Shown in pieces: positions 28,479 to 36,868 of a stretch of DNA of 53,847 nt; the stretch's first letter is position 1; every line of letters begins with the position of its first letter. The translations under genes and the position numbers were made by a program. Under the pieces are notes generated by a model. It was not told the DNA's origin and ran no database searches. It saw only the letters and a list, made by a program, of their open reading frames with translations. The stretch covers positions 100,854 to 154,700 of the forward strand of contig NZ_LJYG01000094.1 in the NCBI RefSeq assembly GCF_001440035.1. Reading direction: 5' to 3'. The stretch comes from Bradyrhizobium manausense (GTDB taxonomy: Bacteria; Pseudomonadota; Alphaproteobacteria; Rhizobiales; Xanthobacteraceae).

Positions 28479-28867
28479 GCAGATCGCGTGGGGACCGGCC
28501 GTGGCCGGCGTGTCACGGCCGAGCGCCACTTCAGGCGAGATGGAACTCACGATCATCGAGTTCCGATCGTAGCAGCGAAGCGTGGGCCTCCGCCATGGTT
28601 CATGAAGGCCATCCGCAGCGTTTGCCCATCGATTGCATCGTCTTTGAATCACTGTCCGACTTCGGCACAAACTGCATACTCGAACCCCGGGGCTTTCACA
28701 GATTCGAGAACTCGACGCTCCGGCAGGGCAACTTGTTTGTGTCCGCAACCTAACGGTGTATAACAGCGGAGCCCCGCGGGCGCGCGCATCCGTCCGCTTC
28801 GCCCAATTGGGCAAGGTAGGAGACGCTCGATATTGAGATTCAGTGTCGAGCGTCGCCGGAGAAGTGA
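28479..28867 (+). promoter_or_regulatory. Intergenic region with palindromes ahead of the histidine kinase
   Basis: This gap of 389 bases has no convincing gene. It contains a stem GGCCGTG (28497-28503) with CACGGCC (28514-28520) just after arcA, without a T run. A plausible promoter is TTGTGT (28737-28742), 16 bases, then TATAAC (28759-28764). The perfect palindrome GCCCAATTGGGC lies at 28801-28812, and the 9-bp inverted repeat GACGCTCGA (28822-28830) with TCGAGCGTC (28846-28854) lies four bases before the kinase ribosome-binding site. Confidence 0.45.
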
Positions 28868-29650
28868 GTGCGTGCCGTGAAGCCACATCGCTCTTCCCCC
28901 ACCGAGCTGGATCATCCGATCTTCAATTTGGCCTCCATCCAGGAGGATATCCAGCAGCGGATCGCTTCCGATCTGCACGATTCGACATGCCAGCATCTGA
29001 TCGCTGCGAGCCTGGGCCTGATGCGGATCCGGCGGAGCCTTTGCGATCCGGCTGCGACCGAGCGGCTGTGCCAGGAGATCGACGCGTCGATCGACGAAGC
29101 CCTCAGGGAAATTCGCGCCTTTGCCTATTTGCTGCATCCGCAGAATCTCACGCTGGAGAGGCTGAAGGCCACGATCGAGCATTACGCGGATGGTTTCGCG
29201 GCGCGCACGTCGCTGCGGGTCACGACCAGAATCGCGCCGGAGGTCGATCTGCTGCCTTACGAAAAGCAGCGCTCGATCCTGCGAGTTGTACAGGAGGGCC
29301 TCACGAACGTGTTCCGTCACGCGAAGGCGACGGAAGTGGGTATCGTCCTTGATGTGGCCGAGAGCGAGCTTCGGCTGACGATCAGCGACAACGGGCGCGG
29401 GTTTCGAGCCGACCAAGCCAGGCCAGGCGCGAGGGCGATATCGATCGGCGTCGGAATTCCCGCAATGAAAGCCAGACTTCAGCAAATCGGAGGTTCGCTC
29501 GAAATCTACTCCGATACGACGGCGCACCGTTCCGGCACGATCCTTCGGGCGGTGTTTCCGCACGGTCTGACGCCGAACAGGCGCAACTCGCGCAAGGCCG
29601 GCACTGATACGAGGGGCAACGAGCACGCTGTGAGGAAACAAGAACACTGA
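28868..29650 (+). CDS. Sensor histidine kinase without sensory domain (NarX/DegS-type core)
   Basis: A 260-aa cytosolic kinase consisting almost only of a HisKA_3 dimerisation/phosphoacceptor domain and an HATPase domain. The phosphoacceptor His is in RIASDLHDSTCQHLI (about residue 43), the N-box in RVVQEGLTNVFRHAKAT, the D-box in ISDNGRGF and the G-box region in GVGIPAMKARLQQIGGSLEI. There is no membrane segment and no room for a PAS or GAF domain, so the signal must come from a partner. GGAGAA precedes the GTG at 28868; a GTG at 28877 is an alternative. Two cognate-type response regulators follow. Confidence 0.88.
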   Translation: MRAVKPHRSSPTELDHPIFNLASIQEDIQQRIASDLHDSTCQHLIAASLGLMRIRRSLCDPAATERLCQEIDASIDEALREIRAFAYLLHPQNLTLERLKATIEHYADGFAARTSLRVTTRIAPEVDLLPYEKQRSILRVVQEGLTNVFRHAKATEVGIVLDVAESELRLTISDNGRGFRADQARPGARAISIGVGIPAMKARLQQIGGSLEIYSDTTAHRSGTILRAVFPHGLTPNRRNSRKAGTDTRGNEHAVRKQEH

Positions 29651-29721
29651 ACACCGATGGCAGGCGAGAATACAGCCATTCAAGCCGGGCCGCCGTGTGA
29701 ATGACCCCGGAGTACTCGGAC

Positions 29722-30351
29722 ATGAAGCGTTTCCTTATCGCTGATGATCATGAAGCCGTGCGATCAGGTTTGCGGGCAGTGCTCGAGCAGCGAACGGATT
29801 GGGAAGTGGTCGCCGAAGTGAGCGACGGCGGCAAGGTGTTGAGCGCGGCAATCGAGAGTCAGCCGCATGTCGCGATCGTGGATTTTTCGATGCCGCGAAT
29901 GACCGGCGTGGAGGTTGCGCGGCGGATCAGGGAATATCCGTTGCCGACGGAAGTCTTGATCTTCACGGTGCACAATTCCGGCCTGCTTGCGGAGCAGGCG
30001 TTCGAGGCCGGTGCACGCGCGTTCCTGGTCAAATCGGATGCAAACAGATTGCTTCTGGCAGCCGTCGAATCGCTTCTGGTGCATAGGCGGTTTTGCAGCG
30101 TGAGTTGCCCGAGTGGAGCGAACCGGACATCGTGCGGCAATGCCGACCAGTCCCACGGGCTCACTCCGCGCGAGCAGCTCGTCGTCAAGCTGGTTGCGGA
30201 AGGTTACAGCAACAAGAGCATCAGCGCGCTCCTGAACCTCAGTGTCAAGACGACGGAGGCGCATCGGGCGGCGGCCATGCGCAAGCTGGACGTGAATTCA
30301 ACTGCCGGCCTGGTCCGATACGCCGTACGCGCCTCGCTGGTCGAGGCGTGA
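29722..30351 (+). CDS. NarL/FixJ-family response regulator (first of a pair)
   Basis: A 209-aa regulator with a receiver domain (LIADDHEAVRSGL acidic pocket, phosphoacceptor Asp in VAIVDFSMP, Lys in FLVKSDA) and a LuxR-type helix-turn-helix (LTPREQLVVKLVAEGYSNK and SVKTTEAHRAAAMRKL). It lies 71 bases downstream of the kinase and closely resembles the next regulator. An in-frame ATG at 29701 is an alternative start; 29722 gives the usual N-terminus. The linker (CSVSCPSGANRTSCGNAD) holds three Cys, absent from the paralogue. Confidence 0.9.
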   Translation: MKRFLIADDHEAVRSGLRAVLEQRTDWEVVAEVSDGGKVLSAAIESQPHVAIVDFSMPRMTGVEVARRIREYPLPTEVLIFTVHNSGLLAEQAFEAGARAFLVKSDANRLLLAAVESLLVHRRFCSVSCPSGANRTSCGNADQSHGLTPREQLVVKLVAEGYSNKSISALLNLSVKTTEAHRAAAMRKLDVNSTAGLVRYAVRASLVEA

Positions 30352-30522
30352 GGGCGCATTGGCCCCGGAGATGTCGCGAGCGAGGGCGCTAGCTGAGTAA
30401 CTTCGCAGAAGCATCTCAGGGTTTTGCAGGATAATCCTGCGACGTGCGATCGATAGGATCGTTCGACCTTGCCGCCGCCGGTCATCTGCTCGACTGTGGC
30501 GGGAACAACGAGAACGACGCCC

Positions 30523-31158
30523 GTGAAACGCATCTTGATTGCGGATGATCATGAAGTCGTGCGCTCCGGGCTGCGCGCAATCGTTGAAATGCAGCCGAAC
30601 TGGATTGTTGCGGGCGAAGCGAGCAATGGCGAGCAGGCCATCGCGTTGGCCTTGGAGGCGAGGCCGGACATCGTGATCGTCGACTACTCGATGCCGCTCA
30701 TCAACGGTCTTGAGGTCAGTCGCCGTCTCAGGGCGCTCCGTCAGCGTACGGAAGTGTTGATCTTGACGATGCATGAGGACGAGGAGCTGCTGACGGAAGC
30801 GGTCCTGGCCGGCGTCCGCGGCTTTTTGTTCAAGTCGGATGCCAGGAAGCACCTCATTTTCGCGATCGAGGCGCTGCTCGACGGAAGACCCTATTTTACC
30901 AGCGCCCTTGTCGAGAAGCTCCTGCACGACTACCAGCTCAACAAGCAGGGCAAGTCGGGCATGCTGCTGACGTCGCGCGAGCAAAGCATCGTCCAATTGA
31001 TCGCGGAAGGGCATACCAACAGATCCATCAGCGCCGTTCTGAAGCTGAGCGTGAAGACGGTCGAGACCCATCGCGCTACGGCGATGCGCAAGCTCGGAAT
31101 GTCGTCAACGGCCGAACTGGTCCGGTATGCGATCCGCAAGAAGCTGGTAGTGCCGTGA
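30523..31158 (+). CDS. NarL/FixJ-family response regulator (second of a pair)
   Basis: A 211-aa regulator with receiver motifs LIADDHEVVRSGL, the phosphoacceptor Asp in IVIVDYSMP and Lys in FLFKSDA, and a C-terminal LuxR-type helix-turn-helix (LTSREQSIVQLIAEGHTNR and SVKTVETHRATAMRKL). It is a tandem duplicate of the preceding gene with a 171-base gap, so it may have its own promoter. The GTG at 30523 gives the canonical start; the longer open frame from 30469 adds residues unlike the family. Confidence 0.9.
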   Translation: MKRILIADDHEVVRSGLRAIVEMQPNWIVAGEASNGEQAIALALEARPDIVIVDYSMPLINGLEVSRRLRALRQRTEVLILTMHEDEELLTEAVLAGVRGFLFKSDARKHLIFAIEALLDGRPYFTSALVEKLLHDYQLNKQGKSGMLLTSREQSIVQLIAEGHTNRSISAVLKLSVKTVETHRATAMRKLGMSSTAELVRYAIRKKLVVP

Positions 31159-31218
31159 CTATCCGTTTCTGTCTCAATCTCGAAAAACAACCCCATGCAC
31201 AGTAGCCGACGCATTGGC

Positions 31219-31250
31219 GCCGCTGCGGCTTTTCGAATTTTACGAAAAAA
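31219..31250. terminator. Terminator-like hairpins between convergent genes
   Basis: GCCG-CTG-like stem (31219-31222 with 31226-31229) is followed by TTTT, and TTTTCG (31230-31235) pairs with CGAAAA (31243-31248), giving a stem flanked by T and A runs on either strand. It lies between the second response regulator (plus) and the GGDEF-EAL gene (minus), and could end both. Confidence 0.35.
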
Positions 31251-31323
31251 ACAGCTTGATCCGTCGGGCAAAACAGGGGCATGATGTCAGGATCAAGCAG
31301 CTGACCGTCAACCATGCGCCGGT

Positions 31324-33435
31324 TCACAAGCCCGGCTTGCATCCGACAACCGCTCTCGCCCTCTCCAGCGGGCCGAATGGCGCAGGCCTGCCCAGCAGAT
31401 AGCCCTGCACCGAATCGATTCCTTGACCCCGCAAATACGCAAGCTGCTCCATTGTTTCGACACCTTCCGCCGTGACCTCCACATCGAGGCCGCGGGCCAA
31501 TGTCATGATGGATGCGACGACCGCCCTGCTCGCCGGCTTGCCCGGCAGCTCGCTCGTGAACGAGCGGTCGATCTTGAGCTTGTCGAACGGGAATGAGACG
31601 ACCGAACCCAGCGAGGCATAGCCGACGCCGAAGTCATCCAGGGCAAAGGTTATTCCAAGGTCCTTCAACCGGCGAAACAACAGGAGATTCTCCTCTCTGT
31701 CCTGCAGCAGCATCGATTCCGTCACTTCGAGCTCGAGCCGATGCGGCGGAAGGCCGGTTTTCATCAGCACGCCGATGATGGAGTCGAACAGCAGCCCTCC
31801 CCGGAATTGAGCCGGAGACAAATTGACCGCAACCCTGAGCTCCGCGGGCCACGATGCGGCGTCTGCGCACGCCCTTTCCAGGGTCCACCGTCCCAATGCC
31901 TCCATCAGCCCGCTATCTTCGGCAACTCCGATGAACTCATCTGGATAAAGCAAGCCTCGCGTGGGATGGCGCCATCGCACCAGCGCTTCCGCGCTGCGCG
32001 GCCGCAGGGATTCGGCCTCGCAGATAGGTTGATAGTGGAGCTCGAACTCGCCGCGCGCAACCGAAGCCCGGAGCTCATTGACGAGCCGATTGCGGTCTTG
32101 CGCGCGGCTGCGCATTTCATCTTCAAAGACATGAAATCCGCTGCGCCCGTCCGATTTGACTCGATACAGAGCCAAGTCGGCCTTGTAGAGCAGCTCTGGA
32201 ACCGTAACACCATGCAACGGTGCAATCGAGATGCCGATGCTGACGCCGACCGAGGCCTCCTGCGACTCTATCGAGAACGGTATGGCGATCGCCTGCAGCA
32301 GCTGGATCGCGAGCGCTTCGGTCTCTTTACGCTCGTCGGTGGAGCTGGACTGCACGATCGCGAATTCGTCACCGCCCAGGCGTGCGATCAGGGCAGTTTC
32401 TGGAACAACCGAGACAAGACGTCCGCTTAGCTGCTTGAGCAATGCATCGCCGGCGGCATGACCGAGCGTGTCATTCACATGCTTGAAGCCGTCGAGATCA
32501 AGCAGGTAAATGATCAGCTGCTGCCGTCTTGCCTGTGTCTGGGACAGCCGTTCCGAAAGATCGTCCAGGAGAGCTGCACGGTTCAGAAGACCGGTCAACG
32601 CGTCATGGCGGGCCGCATGACTGAGCTGCGCTTCGGCCTTCTTTCGGGCAGTAATATCGACCCGGATCGCCATGTAGGCAACCGGCTTCCCGTCAGGGCC
32701 AAGCTGGGGCGTGATCACGGTGTCGACCCAGTACAGCTCGCCACTTTTGGCCCTGTTGCACAGCTCGCCCCGCCAGACGCCTCCTCGGGCGAGGCAACGG
32801 TACATCTGGCGAAAAACCTGCGGTGAATGAACCCCCGATTTCAGGACACGGTGGTTGCTTCCGACCAGCTCCTCCCTGGTGTACCCGCTGATCTCGCAAA
32901 ACCGATCGTTGGCGTAGGTGATCGTGCCGCGGACGTCCGTGATCGCGACAATGACGGCCTGGTCGATGGCGTACTGCCTCTCGATCAGCTCCTGCCTCGC
33001 TTCTTCGGCCCGGACCATTGCGAGGCGAAGCTCGGTCACATCGCGGTGCCGTTCGACGAAGCCACCGTCCGACATCGGATGCATATCGAGCTCGACGAAC
33101 GACCCGTCCTGCAATTCATAGGTGGTGCGGAACGCTTCGCGCCGACTTATGGCCGCCAGATAGGCGGCCAATTGGCCATTGGCCTTCGCTCCGGCCACCC
33201 GGGCATGGCGGCTTATGAGAACATCCTCGGCGGGGCGACCCGGCGAGACCTCCGAGGACGTCAGCGAATAGAGGCTGCGGTGCTGTTCATTGCCTATCAC
33301 CAGCCTGGATCGCCAGTCGAAGACACACAGGCCATGAGAGCTGCTTTCGATGGCGGTGTGGAGCAGCTGCTCCCAGTTCACCTCGCGCTTCGGCGCGCGT
33401 CCGCCGACCCCGAAATCGATCGTTGGTTGAGTCAT
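31324..33435 (-). CDS. PAS-PAS-GGDEF-EAL cyclic-di-GMP signalling protein
   Basis: A 703-aa soluble protein. Two PAS domains (about residues 25-135 and 150-265; the second ends with the PAC motif AIRVDITARKKAEAQL) precede a GGDEF domain (about 275-435) with an intact RLGGDEFAIV active site and an EAL domain (about 445-695). The EAL has the usual residues: EALVRW, VNLSPAQF, the Glu in VTESMLL, the DDFG loop, KIDRSF and TAEGVET. The inhibitory RxxD I-site before GGDEF is absent (PETA in its place). Both cyclase and phosphodiesterase activity look possible. It lies 27 bases downstream of the globin-coupled receptor and probably shares its operon. Confidence 0.92.
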   Translation of the reverse strand: MTQPTIDFGVGGRAPKREVNWEQLLHTAIESSSHGLCVFDWRSRLVIGNEQHRSLYSLTSSEVSPGRPAEDVLISRHARVAGAKANGQLAAYLAAISRREAFRTTYELQDGSFVELDMHPMSDGGFVERHRDVTELRLAMVRAEEARQELIERQYAIDQAVIVAITDVRGTITYANDRFCEISGYTREELVGSNHRVLKSGVHSPQVFRQMYRCLARGGVWRGELCNRAKSGELYWVDTVITPQLGPDGKPVAYMAIRVDITARKKAEAQLSHAARHDALTGLLNRAALLDDLSERLSQTQARRQQLIIYLLDLDGFKHVNDTLGHAAGDALLKQLSGRLVSVVPETALIARLGGDEFAIVQSSSTDERKETEALAIQLLQAIAIPFSIESQEASVGVSIGISIAPLHGVTVPELLYKADLALYRVKSDGRSGFHVFEDEMRSRAQDRNRLVNELRASVARGEFELHYQPICEAESLRPRSAEALVRWRHPTRGLLYPDEFIGVAEDSGLMEALGRWTLERACADAASWPAELRVAVNLSPAQFRGGLLFDSIIGVLMKTGLPPHRLELEVTESMLLQDREENLLLFRRLKDLGITFALDDFGVGYASLGSVVSFPFDKLKIDRSFTSELPGKPASRAVVASIMTLARGLDVEVTAEGVETMEQLAYLRGQGIDSVQGYLLGRPAPFGPLERARAVVGCKPGL

Positions 33436-33462
33436 TGTGCCGCCAGACTTTTGAATATTGCG

Positions 33463-34818
33463 CTAGGCTGCTCGAATTTCGGCAAAGAACGTTTCCACCT
33501 CCGACCGAAGGGCCGTAGCCTGCACCGAGAGCTCTTCGGAAGCGCCCAGGAGCCTTGCCGCTGTCTGCCGCGTTTCAGTGGCGGCTTGGCTTACCCCGGT
33601 GATATTGGTGGATACCTCCTGCGTGCCCTGGGCCGCCTGCTGGATATTTCGCGCAATCTCGGCGGTCGCAACGCCCTGCTCTTCCACGGCCGCCGCGACG
33701 GCGGTCGCAATCTCGCTGACGGAGCCGATGGTGCGGCCGATATCCTGAATCGCCGCTACCGCCTCCCTGGTTGCGCCCTGAATCGAGAGAATCTGCTCTC
33801 CGATTTCGCCAGTGGCCTTCGCCGTCTGCTCCGCCAAGGCTTTGACCTCGGAAGCAACGACAGCGAAGCCGCGCCCGGCCTCCCCGGCTCGCGCGGCTTC
33901 GATTGTGGCATTGAGAGCAAGCAAGTTGGTCTGTCCCGCGATTGTGCTGATCAGCTCAACCACGTCGCCGATCCGCTGCGCCGCCTTCGCAAGGCTCTGG
34001 ACCGTGTCGCCGGACCGCGCGGATTGCTCGACCGCAATCCGGACGATCTTCGTCGAGTCGGACACCTGACGGCCGATCTCCTGAATCGATGAGGTCAGTT
34101 GCTCCGTGGATGCGGCAACCGCCTGTACATTCGTCGACGCTTCTTCCGAAGCTGCCGCCACCGCGCCGGACTGCTGGGTCGATTGCGAGGAGCTTGCCGC
34201 CAGGGCATTGGCTGCGCTCTGGAGACTGTCCGCCGAACCATCGACGGTGTCCAACACCCTTTTCATCCGGGAATCAAAGCTGCGGATCGCAGCGTGGACT
34301 TTCTCCTGCCGCCTTTCCCGCTCGGCAAGCATTGCCTCCTGGTAGACGGAGATGGCGATTTCCATGTCGAGCATCACGGCGCAATTCACCGCGCTCAGGA
34401 TCTCGCAGAGACGCCTATGCCTCCAGCGATAGCGCCGCGTGGCGAGCGCCACGAGCTGGTTCAGGACAAAATTATATCCACCAATGTACCAACGTGGCTC
34501 CAGGCCGATCTTGTTGTGGACCATGCCGATGGCACGGACACCCTTCAGGTATTCGTCATCGAACCGCCCGTTGAACAGCCGCGCCCAATGCGTGCCCTGC
34601 GCTGATTTCAGCCTGGGAATATCATTCCCGATCAACGCGGCAAGCTGAGGCTCACTCGTCACGTGCCGGTAGAAGCCGTCCAGAATGTGCGGAACGGCCG
34701 GCTCGGCGATGGCCCAGAATTCCCGCAACAGCTCCCCCGTGCGGGGTGCAATTCCCATGAAGCGCAGTCTCGCCTGGGCTTGCTGATCGGAGGTGGCGCA
34801 GGCGGGCAGGTCCGTCAT
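33463..34818 (-). CDS. Globin-coupled methyl-accepting chemotaxis protein (HemAT-like aerotaxis sensor)
   Basis: A 451-aa cytosolic receptor without membrane segments. The N-terminal globin-sensor domain (about residues 10-165) has the proximal haem His in [20 protein letters not shown]. The C-terminal MCP signalling domain (about 185-450) has the conserved hairpin tip [20 protein letters not shown] and [18 protein letters not shown]. HemAT proteins bind oxygen and signal to CheA. AGGA precedes the ATG at 34818. The adjacent cyclic-di-GMP gene suggests joint control of motility and attachment by oxygen; that link is inferred. Confidence 0.93.
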   Translation of the reverse strand: MTDLPACATSDQQAQARLRFMGIAPRTGELLREFWAIAEPAVPHILDGFYRHVTSEPQLAALIGNDIPRLKSAQGTHWARLFNGRFDDEYLKGVRAIGMVHNKIGLEPRWYIGGYNFVLNQLVALATRRYRWRHRRLCEILSAVNCAVMLDMEIAISVYQEAMLAERERRQEKVHAAIRSFDSRMKRVLDTVDGSADSLQSAANALAASSSQSTQQSGAVAAASEEASTNVQAVAASTEQLTSSIQEIGRQVSDSTKIVRIAVEQSARSGDTVQSLAKAAQRIGDVVELISTIAGQTNLLALNATIEAARAGEAGRGFAVVASEVKALAEQTAKATGEIGEQILSIQGATREAVAAIQDIGRTIGSVSEIATAVAAAVEEQGVATAEIARNIQQAAQGTQEVSTNITGVSQAATETRQTAARLLGASEELSVQATALRSEVETFFAEIRAA

Positions 34819-35059
34819 GGTCTGGTCCTTTCAAAAGTGACTGTGAAAAGAAATATGGGAATCCGGCACCGCACCAGCTCAGTCGACCAGCCGGTCGGAG
34901 TAGCTTGGTGAGCGCCATGTCGACGGCTACGTATTTTTCGAGTGTGACGACGAGCGCCGCGATGACGAGGTCACTCGGCTCGTCGGGCAAGCCCCATAGC
35001 CGCGCGGCCAGAAGCTGAGTGCGCGTGTCGATTGCGAGATGTCGAATGATTTTCTTCAT
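34652..35059 (-). CDS. Unrecognised small ORF, possibly frameshifted
   Basis: The frame opens [20 protein letters not shown] and continues with a plausible helical segment to about residue 57 ([10 protein letters not shown]). Beyond that it becomes low quality and overlaps the chemoreceptor start in another frame. A single-base shift near 34893 would end the protein naturally as ..KLLRDRLVD with a stop at 34879-34881. A short gene of about 60 aa with a frameshift is therefore likely. An 8-bp inverted repeat (35065-35094) lies directly upstream. Function is unknown. The rest of the gap to 35279 contains only CTAAC-ccttt-GTTAG near 35110. Confidence 0.35.
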   Translation of the reverse strand: MKKIIRHLAIDTRTQLLAARLWGLPDEPSDLVIAALVVTLEKYVAVDMALTKLLRPAGRLSWCGAGFPYFFSQSLLKGPDHDGPARLRHLRSASPGETALHGNCTPHGGAVAGILGHRRAGRSAHSGRLLPARDE

Positions 35060-35064
35060 GATGC

Positions 35065-35094
35065 CTGCACGTCGCGCCGGAGCTCCACGTGCAG
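35065..35094 (-). promoter_or_regulatory. Inverted repeat in the leader of the 35059 ORF
   Basis: CTGCACGT (35065-35072) and ACGTGCAG (35087-35094) form a perfect 8-bp stem with a 14-base loop, five bases before the ATG at 35059. It could control translation or be an operator. Confidence 0.3.
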
Positions 35095-35279
35095 AACAAT
35101 AATACCGACCGTGCTAACCCTTTGTTAGGCAAAATTGGCGGCTGCGAAGCGAATTGCGCGCCCATTGCCTGCGTCCGCGCACCTCGCTTCGGCAGTTCAG
35201 AGCCAAATTTGTGGCGATGGTCGTCGATCAGCAAACGTAGCGACAAATCTTACGGAATCAGCCCTGGTGACACGCCAAA

Positions 35280-36275
35280 TTAGCGGGGACGCACACCCGG
35301 TTTTCCGGCCTCCCGAAACAAAAATTCGACACCGGCGCTCGCGAACGCGGCTTCGATCGCGGCAAGCGCCGGATCGTTGTGAGGCGGAGCGCCGTCCGCT
35401 TCTTCCAGTCGTCGAATGGTCGCACGCGTGATCCCCGCAGCGTGCGCCAAATCCTTGACCGACCACCGCACGAGCCCGCGCGCGGCCCTGATTTGCGCCC
35501 CCGTCACGCGGTGGGTACCGGCGCGCGCCGTATCGCGGTCCAGATCAACACTGATCCCCAGCCACTCCTTGATATTGCCTGCATCATCCAGCAGCGGCTG
35601 GCCGGTGGAACGCCTCCATTTGAAAGTACCGTCGGCCTGGAGAAAGCGGTGCACGACGTCATAGCCGCGCTTCTCCCGGCTCGCGGCCGCACAAACCCTG
35701 AGCATCTTCTCCTGATCATCGGGATGCACGAGCTGGAGCCAGCCAGATTCGGATGCGACGATCTGGCTGCCATGATCACAATTGACGACTTCGTGGATTC
35801 GACCGTCCGATTTGGCGATCCACACCACGGCTCCCGCAGCCTTGATCAGGGCACGGTACCGCTCGTCGGCAATCCGCAGCCGGTTGAGCTGATCCTCGCG
35901 GGCCGTGATATCGGTGCAGACGCCGATCGCCTTCTCCGCCGCCCCCTTCGGGTCAACAAAGACGATGATTTGACAGTAGATCCAGGCGATGTTGCCGCCG
36001 CGGCGAATGACGCGGAATTTCCGTCTGATGGTCGAGGCCTTCTGGATGACCCGCTCCACCTCGGCCTGCGCGCCTCGATCGTCCGGATGGGTCACCTGGA
36101 GGATGGCCGCAAAGGAAGGCGCTACCTTTCCCGGCTCGATGCCCAGAAGATCATGATACCCGCGAGACCAGTGCATCTCATCGGTACGCAGATTCCAGCT
36201 CCACAGTCCGCACCGCAGTTCACGCTCGATCAGACCGAAGCTTTCTTCGGTGCCTCTCTTCAAGAGGTCCAACAT
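35280..36275 (-). CDS. PAS-PAS protein with C-terminal XRE-type DNA-binding domain
   Basis: A 331-aa soluble protein. Two PAS folds (about residues 20-130, with the first PAC ending IGVCTDITAREDQL, and about 140-260, ending WLGISVDLDRDTA) are followed by a Cro/C1-type helix-turn-helix (about 268-325, VTGAQIRAARGLVRWSVKDL then AHAAGITRATIRRLEEAD). Stand-alone rhizobial XRE proteins have the same HTH sequence style with the final AGVEFLF. PAS domains fused at their C-terminus to an XRE domain are unusual; a ligand- or redox-responsive transcription factor is the likely role. In-frame ATGs at 36275 and 36308 both lack a strong ribosome-binding site. Confidence 0.82.
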   Translation of the reverse strand: MLDLLKRGTEESFGLIERELRCGLWSWNLRTDEMHWSRGYHDLLGIEPGKVAPSFAAILQVTHPDDRGAQAEVERVIQKASTIRRKFRVIRRGGNIAWIYCQIIVFVDPKGAAEKAIGVCTDITAREDQLNRLRIADERYRALIKAAGAVVWIAKSDGRIHEVVNCDHGSQIVASESGWLQLVHPDDQEKMLRVCAAASREKRGYDVVHRFLQADGTFKWRRSTGQPLLDDAGNIKEWLGISVDLDRDTARAGTHRVTGAQIRAARGLVRWSVKDLAHAAGITRATIRRLEEADGAPPHNDPALAAIEAAFASAGVEFLFREAGKPGVRPR

Positions 36276-36407
36276 TTTTTTGCTCTTGATAGTCCAAAGA
36301 CCTGACACTTAGCGAAGTCAGGAACATTGTCCAGCGGTGCGCCAGCCTGGTAGAGCAAGGTTCTGGCGCGAATTTGCGCCAGAACGCTCGGCAAGATCGG
36401 GAACGCC

Positions 36408-36677
36408 TTAGTGGTGGCGACGGCCGGTGTTTTTCGGAGCGTAGGCAAACGACTCGCTCTGGTAGGCGGGATCGCGCGTGCAGCTGCCACCGCGGCCGGA
36501 AATCATGGCAAGACACTGCTGCATGGTATCGTAGCCGCAGTCCCGCGGCGATCCCAAACCGTAGTCCAGGCGGCAATATTCGTAGCTCTTCGCGCTTGCT
36601 GGCTCCGCCGTAAACCAGAACGTCGCAGCGGCGAGTGCCGCCGCTGCGATGGTGCTCAAGGCGATGGTCTTGGTCAT
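36408..36677 (-). CDS. DUF3551 family secreted protein
   Basis: An 89-aa protein with a signal peptide (residues 1-29, ending EPASAKS) and a mature part with the DUF3551 spacing of four Cys (YEYCRLDYG, PRDCGYDTMQQCLAMISGRG and GSCTRDPAY). Two disulfides in the periplasm are expected. The family is abundant in Bradyrhizobium and has no known function. The basic His/Arg tail is typical. The 191-base gap upstream to the LysR gene holds its own promoter region; nothing specific was identified there. Confidence 0.85.
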   Translation of the reverse strand: MTKTIALSTIAAAALAAATFWFTAEPASAKSYEYCRLDYGLGSPRDCGYDTMQQCLAMISGRGGSCTRDPAYQSESFAYAPKNTGRRHH

Positions 36678-36868
36678 GTCTACACTCCGTGCTTTCGGTT
36701 CGGTGATGAAACCGACGGACAGTTAGCCGGGGCGAGCTTTCGGAAAAAGCAGATGCAGCGCGAAAGACTGTCTCGCGAATTGAGCCAATCCACTCGACCA
36801 GTCAGGCACAAAGCGCGAAGAAAGAGATGAATCCTGGAACCACTCGTCGCTACAGGCGCCGCTTCGCG

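Noticed and set aside
28497..28520. Hairpin GGCCGTG/CACGGCC after arcA as a rho-independent terminator
   Set aside because: No T run follows, so it was left as an inverted repeat within the intergenic region.
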